From Pyrenophora tritici-repentis (lineage: Eukaryota > Ascomycota > Dothideomycetes > Pleosporales > Pleosporaceae): a DNA stretch of 64,000 nt. The stretch lies in assembly GCF_003171515.1 (NCBI RefSeq), contig NC_089399.1, forward strand, positions 806,001-870,000. Reading direction: 5' to 3'. Below, piece by piece: positions 44,423-56,136 of the stretch; the first letter of the stretch is position 1; every line of letters starts with the position of its first letter. The notes beneath the pieces are model-generated. The model was not told where the DNA came from. It made no database searches and saw nothing but the letters and a program-made list of their open reading frames with translations. The position numbers and the translations under genes are program-made.

Positions 44423-47400
44423 TTAGCGATGCGCTTGAGTCTGCGAAAACCAATCATCTTGTGTGGAGGTGTGATACTGACGGCGCAACTCGGCCTCTTC
44501 TTCTTCTTGGCTCGACTTAAGAATCTCCTGCATGGTCTGAATGTCTTTGATGATGGTGTTGAAGGCCTCGGTGACTTCTTTCAGGACAACGTTGCGATTG
44601 TAGTCTGCGCGGTGCTTCCAGATAGCGTCCATGAGTGCAGCGTTGATCTGCTCCAACTGCTCCAGGGAACAGCCAGAGGTCGATTGGACGAGCTTCTCGT
44701 GCAAGTCTGTGACAAGACCGTCGTCGATGATGAGCTGTGGCTTGGGCTCTTCGTCGTTAAGGATCTGGTTGAGGTTCGAGTGGTGAGGGGGTGCAGGTGC
44801 AGGCATTGAGGTAACGTGCTGCGACAACTGCGAAAGTTGCGACGGCTGCGAATTTGATGGCTGACTACTTCCATAAGTGACTTCTGTATTGGAAATATGG
44901 TCAGTTGGGTATTCTGGTGAAAAGCGGGGGAGTCGTGGGGAAAAGGGAAGTGACGAACCTTGTGTGTCGGGAAGCTGCGACCCGCTCGGTTGGGGCATCA
45001 TCTCTGAGAAGTTTGGTATGCCGGGTAGCACACCACCGTTGCTACTCTGAGTGCCAAACTTGTTTTCTGAAGACCTGTTCGACGTCTTTTGACCAGAAGT
45101 GGTCGTTGACGCGCTGTTGTTGTAATCGTTGGGATGTGAGTTTGGCGCCATGAAGGTGCGACCCAAGACCTGCGACTTTTGCGTTTGCGTTCCCTGTGTA
45201 TCGATCCTACTAGGAGTCTGGAATTGGAAATCGTGCTGTGTGTTGGCATTCAGATCCTGGCTGTCCGTCATATGTGTTTCATCGTTGGAAGGCACAGCAA
45301 AACCATTAGTTATGAGCTGTGCGCCTTCTCCAACGGTGCCGTTAGATAGACCGCTCTCATGAAGTGCTCGCAACGGAGTGACAGGTGGCATAGGCAAACG
45401 GCCGGGCACAGGCTCGCCCAAAGTGATTGGTCCCGAGGTCTCTGTTGTACCGATGGACTGCTCTGGAGGCACACGTGCAACATCAGGGAAGTCCTTGTTC
45501 GCTGCGATGGCCTTCTCTCGCTTCTCGCGCGCCTTTCGCTCCCTCTCGAGTTCGCGTTGGTATACTGCCTCGCACTCTTGAAGCAGACCAGGGTTTTGGT
45601 GCATAAAGAAGTTATCCAAATCCACCTCAACATTGGTTATCATCTCGTTGCCCTTCAGAGTCCGTTCGGCGTCTCCAAATGTCCGGGCATCCTTAACTAA
45701 GGTCTTGATATCAAAAAGATAATCGGCAGGGCGTTTGTAGTAACCGTTTGAAAGACGCTTCTCGATAGTGCCCAGGTCCAGGTTGTAGTACTTGTTGCCA
45801 CTGTCAACGTGCAACAGAACATCTACACCTTTGCTGTCTTTGGAAAATTCCCAAGGTCGCTCAAGGCCTTGTTGTTCTTGCTGATCACGTGGCAAGTCTG
45901 ACCCGACATGCTCGGGATCCTGTTCATCCAGCAAATAAGCATACCAGCTTTCTTCCAGGATTGGCTTGAAGAATTTCCTGTGACTCCTCTTCAACTGATC
46001 CATAATTGGCTGGATGACAATCTTCATCTTGTTGAGCGTCAACCTGTCCTGCTTCTTCTGCCACTTTTCACGCGCCGCGAGCTCCTTGGGATCAACCACT
46101 GGGGCAACAATAGGCGCAGCCTCCAGTTCCGGAAGTATTCGCTTCTTCCTGTTATCAGGGTCGGGGAAGTCTGCAGGAGACATGCGAATGTAGTGGCTGA
46201 TGTTGTTGAAGAACTCAGAGCGACCTTCCTGATCAGGTCGAGCGAGGTGGAACTGATTAGTTTGTGAGAACGAGAAGAGATCAGTCATCATCTGTCGATC
46301 TGGCTTCTCCTTCTCGTTGAGCAATTCCATGACACCCAGCAGCATAATTGGCTCGTTTGCACCGACACTCCGCAGGAGGAGTTTGAATGTCTTGATGGCC
46401 TGTGCGGGGAGTGTCTGGTACCAGACATCGACTGAAGGGATGTAGATGACACTTGGCTTGTGCCGCCTGACCTCAGTGAACAGTTGCGTGATCGCCGCTT
46501 CGGGTGCTCGGGTAGAGTCTTCCAGGATAGTCGGGAGATCGAATGACTGCACATGCAGACCTTCAATCTTGCTCAGCAGCGCAGCACCAAGATACTGCTG
46601 GCCCATGCCTTGCAAGCCACTGATGAGTAAACGGGGCCTGAAGATCCTGCTGCTCTCGAAGTTGCGCATTGTGGCTTCTCGCTCGAAACCCTTCTCGTCG
46701 TCGCGGTCGTCGTATTGAGCTTCTTCGAGTGCAGTAAGCTTCTTCCGCCTTGGGATAAGCTCGTCTATCCGCTTCAGGATTGCATCAAGGGGCTTGCGCA
46801 GTAGTGGCTCAATGTTCTTGCCTAGTGGTGCTGCACTGGCTGTCACTGTTCGCTGAGATGATGGTACCATCTTGTTGACTGAGATCATGAAATCTTTAGC
46901 GAGAATCTTGATGGTGCTGGGGTCGATCAAGAGCTTCTTCTCGGAAGTGTAGATCTGGGGGTATGTTCCTTGTACCGCATTCAAGGCGGCTTCTGTGCAG
47001 AGCGCACGAATGTCGGCACCTCCATAACCCTTGGTCAGCTCTGCAAGTTGGTCCTTCATCTCCGGCTTGAGAGGTGGCTCCCAATTCTTGGTGTGAATGT
47101 CGATGATGGAGCGTCGGCCTGTAACATCCGGTAGAGGGAAGTAGAACTCTCGGTCGAAACGACCTGGACGCCGGAGGGCAGGGTCTACAGAGTCTGGACG
47201 ATTGGTGGCGCCTATCACGATGACTTGGCCACGACCATCCATACCGTCCATGAGGGCAAGGAGTGTTGCCACTATTGACGCGTGGATTTGCTCTTGCTTG
47301 CTAGAACGGACAGGTGCCAGACCATCGATCTCGTCGAAGAAGATGATACTAGGCTGGGTTTTGCGCGCCTCTTCGAACAACAGACGGAGTTGGCGTTCAG

Positions 47401-49410
47401 CTTCTCCAACCCATTTGCTCAAGGCATCAGCGCCTTTGCGCATGTAGAAAGTGACCTTCTGACCATGTGTGCTGACACTAGAAGCAAGAGCACGGGCAAG
47501 AAGTGTTTTTCCTGTACCAGGCGGTCCATGGAACAAAACACCTCGGGGAGGAGTGATCTTAAAGCGCTGAAACACCTCGGGATATAGCAATGGAAGCATC
47601 ACCATCTCCTTAAGTTTGTTAATGTGATCGTCTAATCCACCAACACCATCGAAATTGACGTTGGGGTCAACTCCAAGAGGGTCAGAATCTGCCAGGGCTT
47701 TCTTGTCCTTGACTTTGCCCAGGTTTGCAGGACCCCCACCAGAGTCTTTTTGTGCGTCTGCATTATGAGTCTGTGGAAATCCAAATGTGGGGGCCGTCGC
47801 TGTTGTGGGAGTCATGCCGATCATGCCACCGACAGGCTTAGGCATCTTCTGGTTCTCGTCATCGCTGCTGTCAGAGTCACCGCCTGCTACTCCCATGCCG
47901 GCTTCAACACCACCACCAAAGGGCCCCTGACTACGCCACAGGCTCTTATATGCTGAGCGACCACCTCGTGCCCGAGATCTGTCGATAGCCGGTGCATCTT
48001 CATCAATCTCGAATATCTCGTTTTGCTCTGGTCGGATGACGCGGTAATCAACTCCTGTCTGGCGGGCACGACGTTTAGGCGCGGCATCATATGCCAGGTC
48101 GTTGTCAGGGTTACGTCGCGTAAGACGCCGGCGCTTGTTATACTCGAGGTCTTGTAGCTCGTCTTGTAGTTCATCCTGATCTACCCCAGACTCTTCAGAC
48201 GAGGAGTTGCGCCTGCTGCGACCAGATTGACGCGTCTTTCCTCGTAGACGGTTCGATCGCCGTCCTGAACCAGAGGCGCTTTCGGATGCGGAGCGCTTGC
48301 CCTTTTCCTTGTCTGACTCGGACATTTCTTCTTCTTTTTCGTCCTCGGCCGGGGGTTCGAAATCACTGCTCTCATCGGCACCTCGTTTGCGTTTGGCTGA
48401 TGCAGCACGGTTCTGTGAATAGAGATTAGTTTACGATGGTCGACGGATTTGTCATGCAGACGTACCCTCAAATTCCGGCCGCCGCGCGAAACCGGGCCTT
48501 CCTCGTCAGACTCGTCAGCAGCGCCTTCATCGTGCTGAGACTCCTGGATGACGCCTTCCATATCTTCATCCTCGCCCTCGGCATCATCATCTCCCGGGGC
48601 TTCTTGCGTAGGCGAGCTCTCTTTGCTGGCCTCGACTTGAGTTTCGGCACCAGCGAGGATGGCGTCGAGCGGGCCAGGACTCTCGTCGCGGATCATCGAT
48701 GTCTCTTGTGAGGCTTCCATGATGGCACTGGGGTACTCTGTTGGCCTTGGGCCTTTGCCGCCTCGGGTCGCGCGCGCGATGACGGGCTCAGGACTGCGCG
48801 TTCCTTCGCGCACAATCTTGACATGCCTTCCAGAGTCTGAAAGCTCAACGATGGGGGCCTCGACATCGTGCGAGAGACGACTACTACGTCGCGTACCCTG
48901 TACTTCTGGTGTCTTTCCACGCGCAAGGGATTTGCTTCCTGTGCGAGTGCGCAGGTTGCGGCCTGGTGCGTGATCAGGCATCTTCAGCTTGACAATGAGC
49001 GAAGGCTTGTCGACTTGTTCAATAGACGGCTTGGCTCTGCGTCGCGAAGCTGGCTTGGGAGAGTCGTCCTCTGATGGCGTGTCTTCAATCTCGTCCTCGC
49101 TCTCCTCGTACTTGATCTGTTTCTTGGTGGCGCGGCGTACGCTTCTGCCTGTTGCTGGGTTGATTTCGGGCTCCTCGGACTCTGAGCGCTCGGTGAATGA
49201 GCCGTCCGACTCGATTTCGTCGTCGTCGTCAATGTCGGAGCCGCCGTATGCGCGTCGTTGGCGCTTGGAAGGCTTCTTCTTTGCTCCCGGCGTGCCTTTG
49301 TGACGGCGCCGTTGAGGAGCTGCGCGTTTTTCCGAGTCGTCGTAATCAAAGTCCTCGGGGTCAGATGCGTTGGGGTCGATGTCGAACTTGCGCTTCGCTC
49401 GGCTAGACAT
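44423..49410 (-). CDS. yta7: AAA-ATPase with bromodomain, Yta7/Abo1 (ATAD2 family)
   Basis: A chromatin ATPase that handles histone H3-H4 in yeast and fission yeast. The model has two exons, 49410-48466 and 48412-44423, split by a 53-nt intron (GTACGT donor), giving 1644 residues. The first 500 residues are acidic and basic disordered sequence with nuclear-type KKPSKRQRR stretches. The first AAA domain has Walker A GPPGTGKT (about residues 609-617), Walker B IIFFDEID (about 669-676) and the ATNRPDSVDPALRRPGRFDR block. The second AAA domain is degenerate (GLQGMGQQY, VIYIPSVD), as in the family. An atypical bromodomain follows about residues 1105-1255. A second, in-frame 75-nt intron at 44884-44958 (GTTCGT donor) is possible and would give 1619 residues. 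The C-terminus is helical and acidic. Confidence 0.95.
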
Positions 49411-51218
49411 GGGGACTCGTCGCGGTGAGGCCTATCGCGGTCCTGGTCGGTACAGTGAGCGAACAGACCCCTCAGAGACGTCGCAGTGAGAGCGCACTTA
49501 CACCGCTTGTTGAAAATTTCAATTCTCACCGTGACATTAGCAGCTGGGAAGCTTCTCCTGCATGTGCGCCGATGACGGCGGCAGCGTGCGCGATGCGAAC
49601 TGGTGACTGCCCAGGTCGTGTTGTTGTGAAAGCGTGTGTGATAGCCGGGTGCGCGATGCACAGGTAAAGAAGGCGAGAAACGGCGTTCAAGCGACTTGGA
49701 AGTCAAATGCTATCTGAACAAATGCCACCGACAAGCAATCAAGTGAAACAAGACAGGTGGTGATCGAGGGGCGTGTGGGTGTTGGGGGAGCGCATGTCCG
49801 GCTAGGTCAACCTAATGTTCATGACGGGCCCCGTCCAATCCAACCCGCGCTAACACGCAACACGAAATTAGAGCAAGGAACACTTTTTAGATGCAGCGAC
49901 CGCGACAACAACGAGCAGCTTTATTCCTCGACTTTTTCATTATCGATCAACATGTACGAATCCAGAATACGAACAAGGCATATCCACATGTCATTTTCCG
50001 CAACTTTTCGGGAGTCTTCCGGCATGCCTAGAAGCCCATTTCAACCTCTTCCTTTTCTCTTCGTGGCTCTTCCTGCTGTCGGTTCCTGCATGATCGGCAT
50101 GCGGCTCTAAAAGCTTAACGCGTTTAGAGCTCGCTGTCATGTGTGGGGAAGAGCGAACCATGCACGTGCGCCACGTGCCGGATCGACTCCATCAAACCGC
50201 CCCTGAGCGTTGGTGTCAGTGACGTACAGTTATTGATAATGTTTTTTATTATGAGAGGTTGATTCAACTCCTCCTTGATAGGATATGCGGCGCGCATGTA
50301 CGAATGCCGAATAGGAATGAGCGTGGCTCTCTGTAATCATCACCTCCAACTGACCAACGACCTCATATTGCCTTTCCTTGGATATTGATTTTGCTTCCTC
50401 GCGCGATTGGAAGAGGCTATCATGGCCATGTCCTCATGGTGCACGTGTCCAGGAATAGTGGTGTTGCGTTTTGACCAACGTCGACCAGGAGCCACCCGGG
50501 CGGGACCGATTACAACACGACTGTGCGAGGCTGGCCTTCTTTGCATCACAGTCTCGTTTCGTGCATGACAGAAAATGATACATGATTTACTCAGGATCGA
50601 GACGGGATGCAAGCTATACCTCGTCGATGGGAGGTTGCACGCTTCAGGAATGAGACTACCTAGGTATAGCGGGCGCATCCCAGCCAAGCCCAACTAAGCC
50701 GATTCTTCTACCCGTACCAGCACGACTGAATACCCCTCACAACCAGGGTTCGCCGCCGTAGGCTCTAACAACTCATCAGCCCATGGCAACCTATCTTTTG
50801 CGCCGTCGACTTCCTACACGCCGGTAACGCTCTAAACGCTACATGCGCACACAATGTAATACTGGCTCCTAAACACTCATAACATAACAACAAAAGGTTG
50901 CTAGAAAGGCATATATATTAGACTTGAAACTTATAAGAACCTCATGTTCATGTTGTCCTGTTGCCGTGAATACCGTGAAGGGCTGCCGAATTAATCCAAG
51001 CCTCAGCGCATCCGACCCCGCAGTGTGCCAATAGCTCTGTGATACGTCATAAGCTTTTCAACTCCACCTGCCCCAACACCGAACCAGTAGATGAGGAAGT
51101 GCAGTCGTTTTGTAGCGAGCAAAGCTTTCCGAGGTTCCCGGTTGTCACGCGTGCCGTATCTAGAGCCGGCGCATTCGTGGTAGCTTATAATCAATCTCAA
51201 CGCCCACGCCAATACACC
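49411..51218. other. Intergenic stretch between divergent Yta7 and SSADH
   Basis: The two divergent promoters with about 1.8 kb between starts. Short open frames only; no repeat or RNA gene seen. Confidence 0.5.
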
Positions 51219-52981
51219 ATGCGATCTTTTGTGACAGCTACCCGATCAATTGCCCGTCAACAAGCTTGCAGAAGCAACTTCCAAAAAAGAACATTACCTT
51301 TAATCGTTTCAAGAGCCTACGCAAACATGGGTCATTCGATACCACCCGTATGTCACAACGCCCATCTGGTAGTCGCACCGAAAAGACAGGGCTGACAACC
51401 ATCACAGCTCAACGACAAGTCTCTTCTGAAGAGCCAGACCTATGTCAATGGAGAATGGATAGACGCAAAGTTGGGCAAGAGCTTTGAGGTTCATGGTAAT
51501 GCTACTAATCTGCGTGCTTTGGAGAACCCTCTACTAAGACATCGCAGACCCAGCGACAGGCAAGCTCATTGGCACCATGCCTGAGATGGATCGCGCCGAC
51601 ACCGAGGCCGCCATTGCAGCTGCCGCGGCTGCCCTCCCCTCTTTCCGCAAGCTCACAGGCCGGGAGCGCTCACGCATGCTACGAAAATGGTACCAACTCA
51701 TCATCGATAACGCCGACGATTTGGCGAAGCTCATAACCTGGGAGAATGGCAAGCCCATTGCAGATGCAAAGGGAGAGGTCAACTATGCTGCGAGTTTCTA
51801 CGAATGGTTTGCTGAAGAGGCACCGCGAATGTATGGAGCTACCATCCCAGCATCGGTTGCGGGAAACAGGGTCTTCACAATCAAAGAACCAGTTGGCGTC
51901 GTCGGATTAATAACACCGTAAGTATCGAACCCCACGATAAACTACTTTGGCTAACATCAATAGATGGAACTTCCCTGCAGCCATGATTACAAGGAAGATC
52001 GGACCTGCTCTCGCAGCTGGTTGTACAGTGGTAGCCAAGTCGCCTGGCGAGACGCCCTTCACTGCCGCTGCTCTCGCCGAGCTTGCACATAGAGCGGGAA
52101 TTCCCAAGGGTGTAGTGAACTTTGTTACTGCGCTCAAGAATACGGCTGAAGTAGGTGAAACCATCACATCAAGCAAAACCGTCAAGAAGGTCTCATTCAC
52201 AGGCTCCACCGGTGTTGGTAAGCTCCTGATGAAGCAATCTTCAGAAACACTGAAGAAGCTCTCCTTCGAATTGGGTGGAAACGCACCCTTTATCGTCTTC
52301 GACGACGCCGATCTCGAGACGGCGGTGACTGGAGCCATTACCTCCAAGTTCCGTTCATCAGGTCAGACGTGTGTATGCGCCAACAGGATCTACGTACAAT
52401 CTGGCATATACGATGAGTTCTGCACCAAATTCACCGAAAAGGTCAAGGCCTTCAAGGTTGGCGGTGGCTACGAAGAAGGCATCACACATGGCCCTCTCAT
52501 CCACGACCGCGCTGTCTCCAAGGTCGATGCACATGTTCAAGACGCTGTCAAGAACGGTGCAAAGGTTCTTTTCGGCGGTCAGAAGCTCCCTGATCTTGGA
52601 GAGAACTTCTACCAGCCTACTGTCCTCCGTGACATGACCAAGGACATGCAGCTCGCTAAAGACGAGACTTTCGGTCCCGTAGCCGGTCTCTTCCCATTCG
52701 AAACCGAGGCAGATGTCATTAAGCTTGCTAATGCGGCTGACGTGGGGCTTGCAGGCTATTTCTTCAGCAAAGACATCCAGAGAGTTTACAGAGTGGCTGA
52801 AGCGTTGGAGGTTGGTATGGTCGGTGTCAACACAGGTCTCATCTCGGATGCTGCCTCACCTTTCGGCGGTGTCAAGGAAAGTGGGTTTGGGCGAGAGGGA
52901 AGCCATCTGGGCATTGATGAGTACATTGTCACAAAGACGATAACTTTGGGTGGCAATGGACAGCCTCTGCAAGGCGAGTAG
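51219..52981 (+). CDS. UGA2: Succinate-semialdehyde dehydrogenase (GABA shunt)
   Basis: An aldehyde dehydrogenase that oxidises succinate semialdehyde to succinate, the last step of the GABA shunt. 534 residues in four exons: 51219-51347, 51408-51495, 51548-51917 and 51964-52981. The N-terminus (MRSFVTATRSIARQQACRSN, then FQKRTLPL) is basic and looks like a mitochondrial presequence; a later ATG (MGHSIPP) could give a cytosolic form. Conserved blocks are WNFPAAMITRKIGPALAAGC, the cofactor loop FTGSTGVGK, the general base Glu298 in ELGGNAPF, and the nucleophile Cys332 in SGQTCVCANR. Cys334 forms the CxC pair known as a redox switch in human SSADH. The ending FGREGSHLGIDEY is typical. The third exon has two in-frame acceptors 9 nt apart (51538, 51547); the TACTAAG branch site just before favours the second. 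Confidence 0.93.
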
Positions 52982-53688
52982 TTGGTTTTCGGCTGTTAGG
53001 AACGCCCGTCCACGATGAAATTTGTATACAAAGTCTGGGGATACACATGAAATCGAAACCGCTCCAAGGCAACATTCCAGTCATTTCCAACCGGCTGGAG
53101 TCTGCGCAATGCGAATAAAGTCGTGTGGTGGTCTTTTCAGCCGGTCAGGTGAAGATTCGCGAAAGCAAAATATCGCTTTCGCTGTCGCAGCTTTTTCAGC
53201 CATAATACAGCACATCAAACTTAGTACCCTCGGTCGCACCAAGTCTCAACAACTCCCCATCTCCAGCCTCCCATCTAGCTTGTAGAGGCCGACTAGGACA
53301 AATCACATTGCTATCGGAGAAGCAACGCTAGCGCGTCAGATTCGCGAAAGGGTGGAACCTTGGAAGTTTTGCTTAGCCCAACGCGACTCCGTCATCCATC
53401 CAGGGATCCCTTGGCCGCTGCTTCTACATTCGGGTTCATTGCCTGCGCAACGTTGTTGATAGCACCTGTATAAACCGGAGCAGCCTCGACTGTTGACGCT
53501 TCCAAAGTCGTCACTTCCAAGTCCGAATTTTCCGACCCTTTCCGACGATTCCGATACGAGACGATTTGTTGTGTCCGACCCTCCTGCCCCTCCTCTCCGC
53601 TACATCCTCCGCCAGATATGGCTGCCATGACAAGGTGGCTTAGAGGGAGTAAGCACCAGAGCCAGAGGTTCTAGAGGATACCTCGACG
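52982..53688. other. Intergenic stretch upstream of AT-hook gene
   Basis: The 3' flank of SSADH and a C/T-rich leader. A 78-codon minus-strand frame at 53392-53628 with an ATG is open but unsupported. Confidence 0.5.
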
Positions 53689-55377
53689 ATGACGATGGAC
53701 AGCAACGAATTACGTCGTGCAAGTGAAGAGGTGGAAGGAACACCAGCACCTGCCTCAGCGGGATCAGAGCAGATGGATGAGCCTGCTGATGCTTCGGTAC
53801 AGCCAGCACCACGCCGCAGACCTGGAAGACCAAGGAAGAGTGTGAACCAAACTCCTACCAAAGCTCTGACGGTGAAGGCAACGGAGACCATCCTACGCCG
53901 TTCGACACGTGCAAATTCGAGGAAGAGCGAAAGCATTCAGGCAACAACATCAGACCAAGACGACATGCCGGTGACTTCAGGAGCAGCGACAACACCAGCA
54001 CCGAGCGTGCCTGAAGTGGCCCTTGCTGTGGATGAAGAAATGCAGACGGAAGACAACATTGTAGTTGCCATGACGAAGCCAGCTGCGAACGAACAGAGAT
54101 ATATTCCAGGCGACCACGCTGCTCAGACGCCCGAGCCGGAATCCGTGTCGAGAAGCGAAGAAAGAGAGCCGCCGTCACTCGGTGCCCCAACACCGATGCC
54201 AGACTCCACAACATTCGTCCCGACACCAAACACCTCGAACCAAACACCTCAACCTTTAGGAGGACTTTACAAGAGCAAGTATGCGCAAATTCCGACCGCC
54301 GAATGCAGTCCAAAGAAACGGTCATTAGCCGAAGATGGTATTGAAGATCAATCAGACCATGGAGGAGCTCGATCGATGAAGCGAGCCCGCCTTTTTGACA
54401 ACACATGTACACCAGGCCCCAGTACAGCAACGTTCCCTAACAACCAGACGATCCCTAGCAAATGGTCAGGGCACGTATGGGCGCCGACTAATACAACAAT
54501 GAGGAATGAGAAACATAGACATGTGTCATCTGATCGCGAAGAGACAACAGGACGATCGACGGCCGACCGGGACACTGTAGAGCGTGAAGTCATTCAAGGA
54601 GTCATGATCAAGCAGGAACCGTTGACCGATGACGTACCCACACCTCCTCCTCCACCCCCGCCTTCCAATCCATCTACTCACGTATTCGGCACTTCGATGC
54701 CACCAATCTCCTTCCAACCTCCACAAATGAGCCAAGCGCCTACAGGGCCACGCAGAGTCAACGATCCAATCCGACGAGTGGCGCCTCATCCAGCATATCC
54801 CACGTTCGACGTATGGGAGCTCTGTACACCACAACCACAGCGATCAGGTGATCGCCAATTGTCACCCCAGGAGGTGAAGCTTCTGGATGACTTGCAAGAA
54901 AAGGTGAACAGAGTGCTTGGTGGCGGGGAGGCCAGAGTCGATGTCATGAGCCAAATCCCAGCTTGGATGCGACTACGACTATCAAATGCCCAAAAAAAGA
55001 TTCTACAAGAGCTGCATCAAACGATCGCTTGCTTTCGACGAAACAACCAGCCGGGCAATGGAAGAGGAAACCCTGTCGCTACCAGACCAGCACCTGTTCC
55101 AGCAAGACCCGCCCCAGCACCACAAAGACATGTCCAGGCCCAACCACTAGCTAGAGCTGCCACAACACAACCTCAAACACAACTTTCTGTTCCTCAACAG
55201 GGCGGCCAGGTCTTGGCCCTCTCAGACCTGGATATAAACAACCTATCCGGCATGTCATTAGTGAACAGCGCAGTCCAAAAGATCAACGAGTTGCTGAGGC
55301 TAGCTGGTCAGGATAGTGTCCAGTTCAGCTTGTCCGGGCGAGATAAGTTGATCTTCGAGCAGGAGAATAGGCCATGA
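53689..55377 (+). CDS. AT-hook protein, unknown function
   Basis: A 562-residue single-exon protein. A perfect AT-hook core (RRRPGRPRKS, residues 42-51) points to minor-groove DNA binding and a nuclear site. Most of the chain is disordered and rich in Pro, Thr, Ser and Glu. A SUMO consensus site (MIKQEPLTDD) lies near residue 307 and is followed by an eight-Pro run. A helical segment (LLDDLQEKVNRVL, then RLSNAQKKILQELHQTI) and a conserved-looking ending (LDINNLSGMSLVNSAVQKIN) are the only ordered parts. The helical pair resembles one in the next gene (56137-57024). The two ATGs at 53689 and 53695 are both usable. I do not recognise a family. Confidence 0.75.
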   Translation: MTMDSNELRRASEEVEGTPAPASAGSEQMDEPADASVQPAPRRRPGRPRKSVNQTPTKALTVKATETILRRSTRANSRKSESIQATTSDQDDMPVTSGAATTPAPSVPEVALAVDEEMQTEDNIVVAMTKPAANEQRYIPGDHAAQTPEPESVSRSEEREPPSLGAPTPMPDSTTFVPTPNTSNQTPQPLGGLYKSKYAQIPTAECSPKKRSLAEDGIEDQSDHGGARSMKRARLFDNTCTPGPSTATFPNNQTIPSKWSGHVWAPTNTTMRNEKHRHVSSDREETTGRSTADRDTVEREVIQGVMIKQEPLTDDVPTPPPPPPPSNPSTHVFGTSMPPISFQPPQMSQAPTGPRRVNDPIRRVAPHPAYPTFDVWELCTPQPQRSGDRQLSPQEVKLLDDLQEKVNRVLGGGEARVDVMSQIPAWMRLRLSNAQKKILQELHQTIACFRRNNQPGNGRGNPVATRPAPVPARPAPAPQRHVQAQPLARAATTQPQTQLSVPQQGGQVLALSDLDINNLSGMSLVNSAVQKINELLRLAGQDSVQFSLSGRDKLIFEQENRP

Positions 55378-56136
55378 TATGCCTGGGGCTCTTATGTCAG
55401 TATCTGCTTCTATGTCTGTAGCAAAATGAGTGGGAGCTAAGCGTCGCCTGTGCGACGATCACTATGTTTGTTCTAGTGTATGTTTAAGTAATAGGTCTAT
55501 ACAGGGAGAGTGTGCAGTAATTAGGCTGCGTAAAGTGTTAAATCCAGGTTGTTCAGGGCTATGTATCTCATTACCAGTACGCTGTATTCAATACATCAAC
55601 GATCAGAAGTCCACGTAATGGATGCAAGGAACACTCTTTACCAAGTGCTGAGAAGAGATTCAACTACTTAGTGTGTCTGGGTCGTGCCACCTGCGGGTAC
55701 ACCTCCAGGGTTGCCCCTCTATACTATCCTAGCGCGACATTTGCGAGTTGGCCGCGCAACCGCGTTCCTCGATATCTTTCCCGTCCGCTACATTCTGCTT
55801 AACCCACCTTGCTTTTTTCCACACAATTACTTCTTTTTTTCAACGCACCAATCAATCTCAGACAGATATAACCCGATATCTTCAAAACAGGCTTTCTAAT
55901 CAAATTTCAGAAGGTTTACAGACGCCCCTTTTCTTCTTTGGGCGAATATCTTGGTTCCGATCATTCCGATCGCGATCCATCGCTTTCTTGTTTTTCGTTA
56001 TGTATCCCACGCGTTTCTACCTACAGGTACTGCGATTGAAGTACCTTAGACTCTTGTATCGTTTTGTATTTTATTTATTCGCGACCCCCGTTACGTTACG
56101 TTACGTTACGTTACGTTACGTTACTAGCGAAAAGAT
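55378..56136. other. Intergenic stretch with T-rich leader and TTACG repeat
   Basis: The 3' flank of the AT-hook gene, then a T/C-rich promoter and leader ending in the TTACG repeat. A 264-codon frame that starts here and overlaps the next gene is a shadow. Confidence 0.5.
56091..56124 (+). repeat. (TTACG)6 pentamer repeat just before a start codon
   Basis: Six perfect TTACG units plus TTAC end 12 bp before the ATG at 56137, so the repeat is probably transcribed as 5' UTR. Confidence 0.9.

Noticed and set aside
53392..53628. 78-codon minus-strand frame upstream of the AT-hook gene
   Set aside because: It lies in the probable promoter and leader of the + strand gene and has no recognisable feature.
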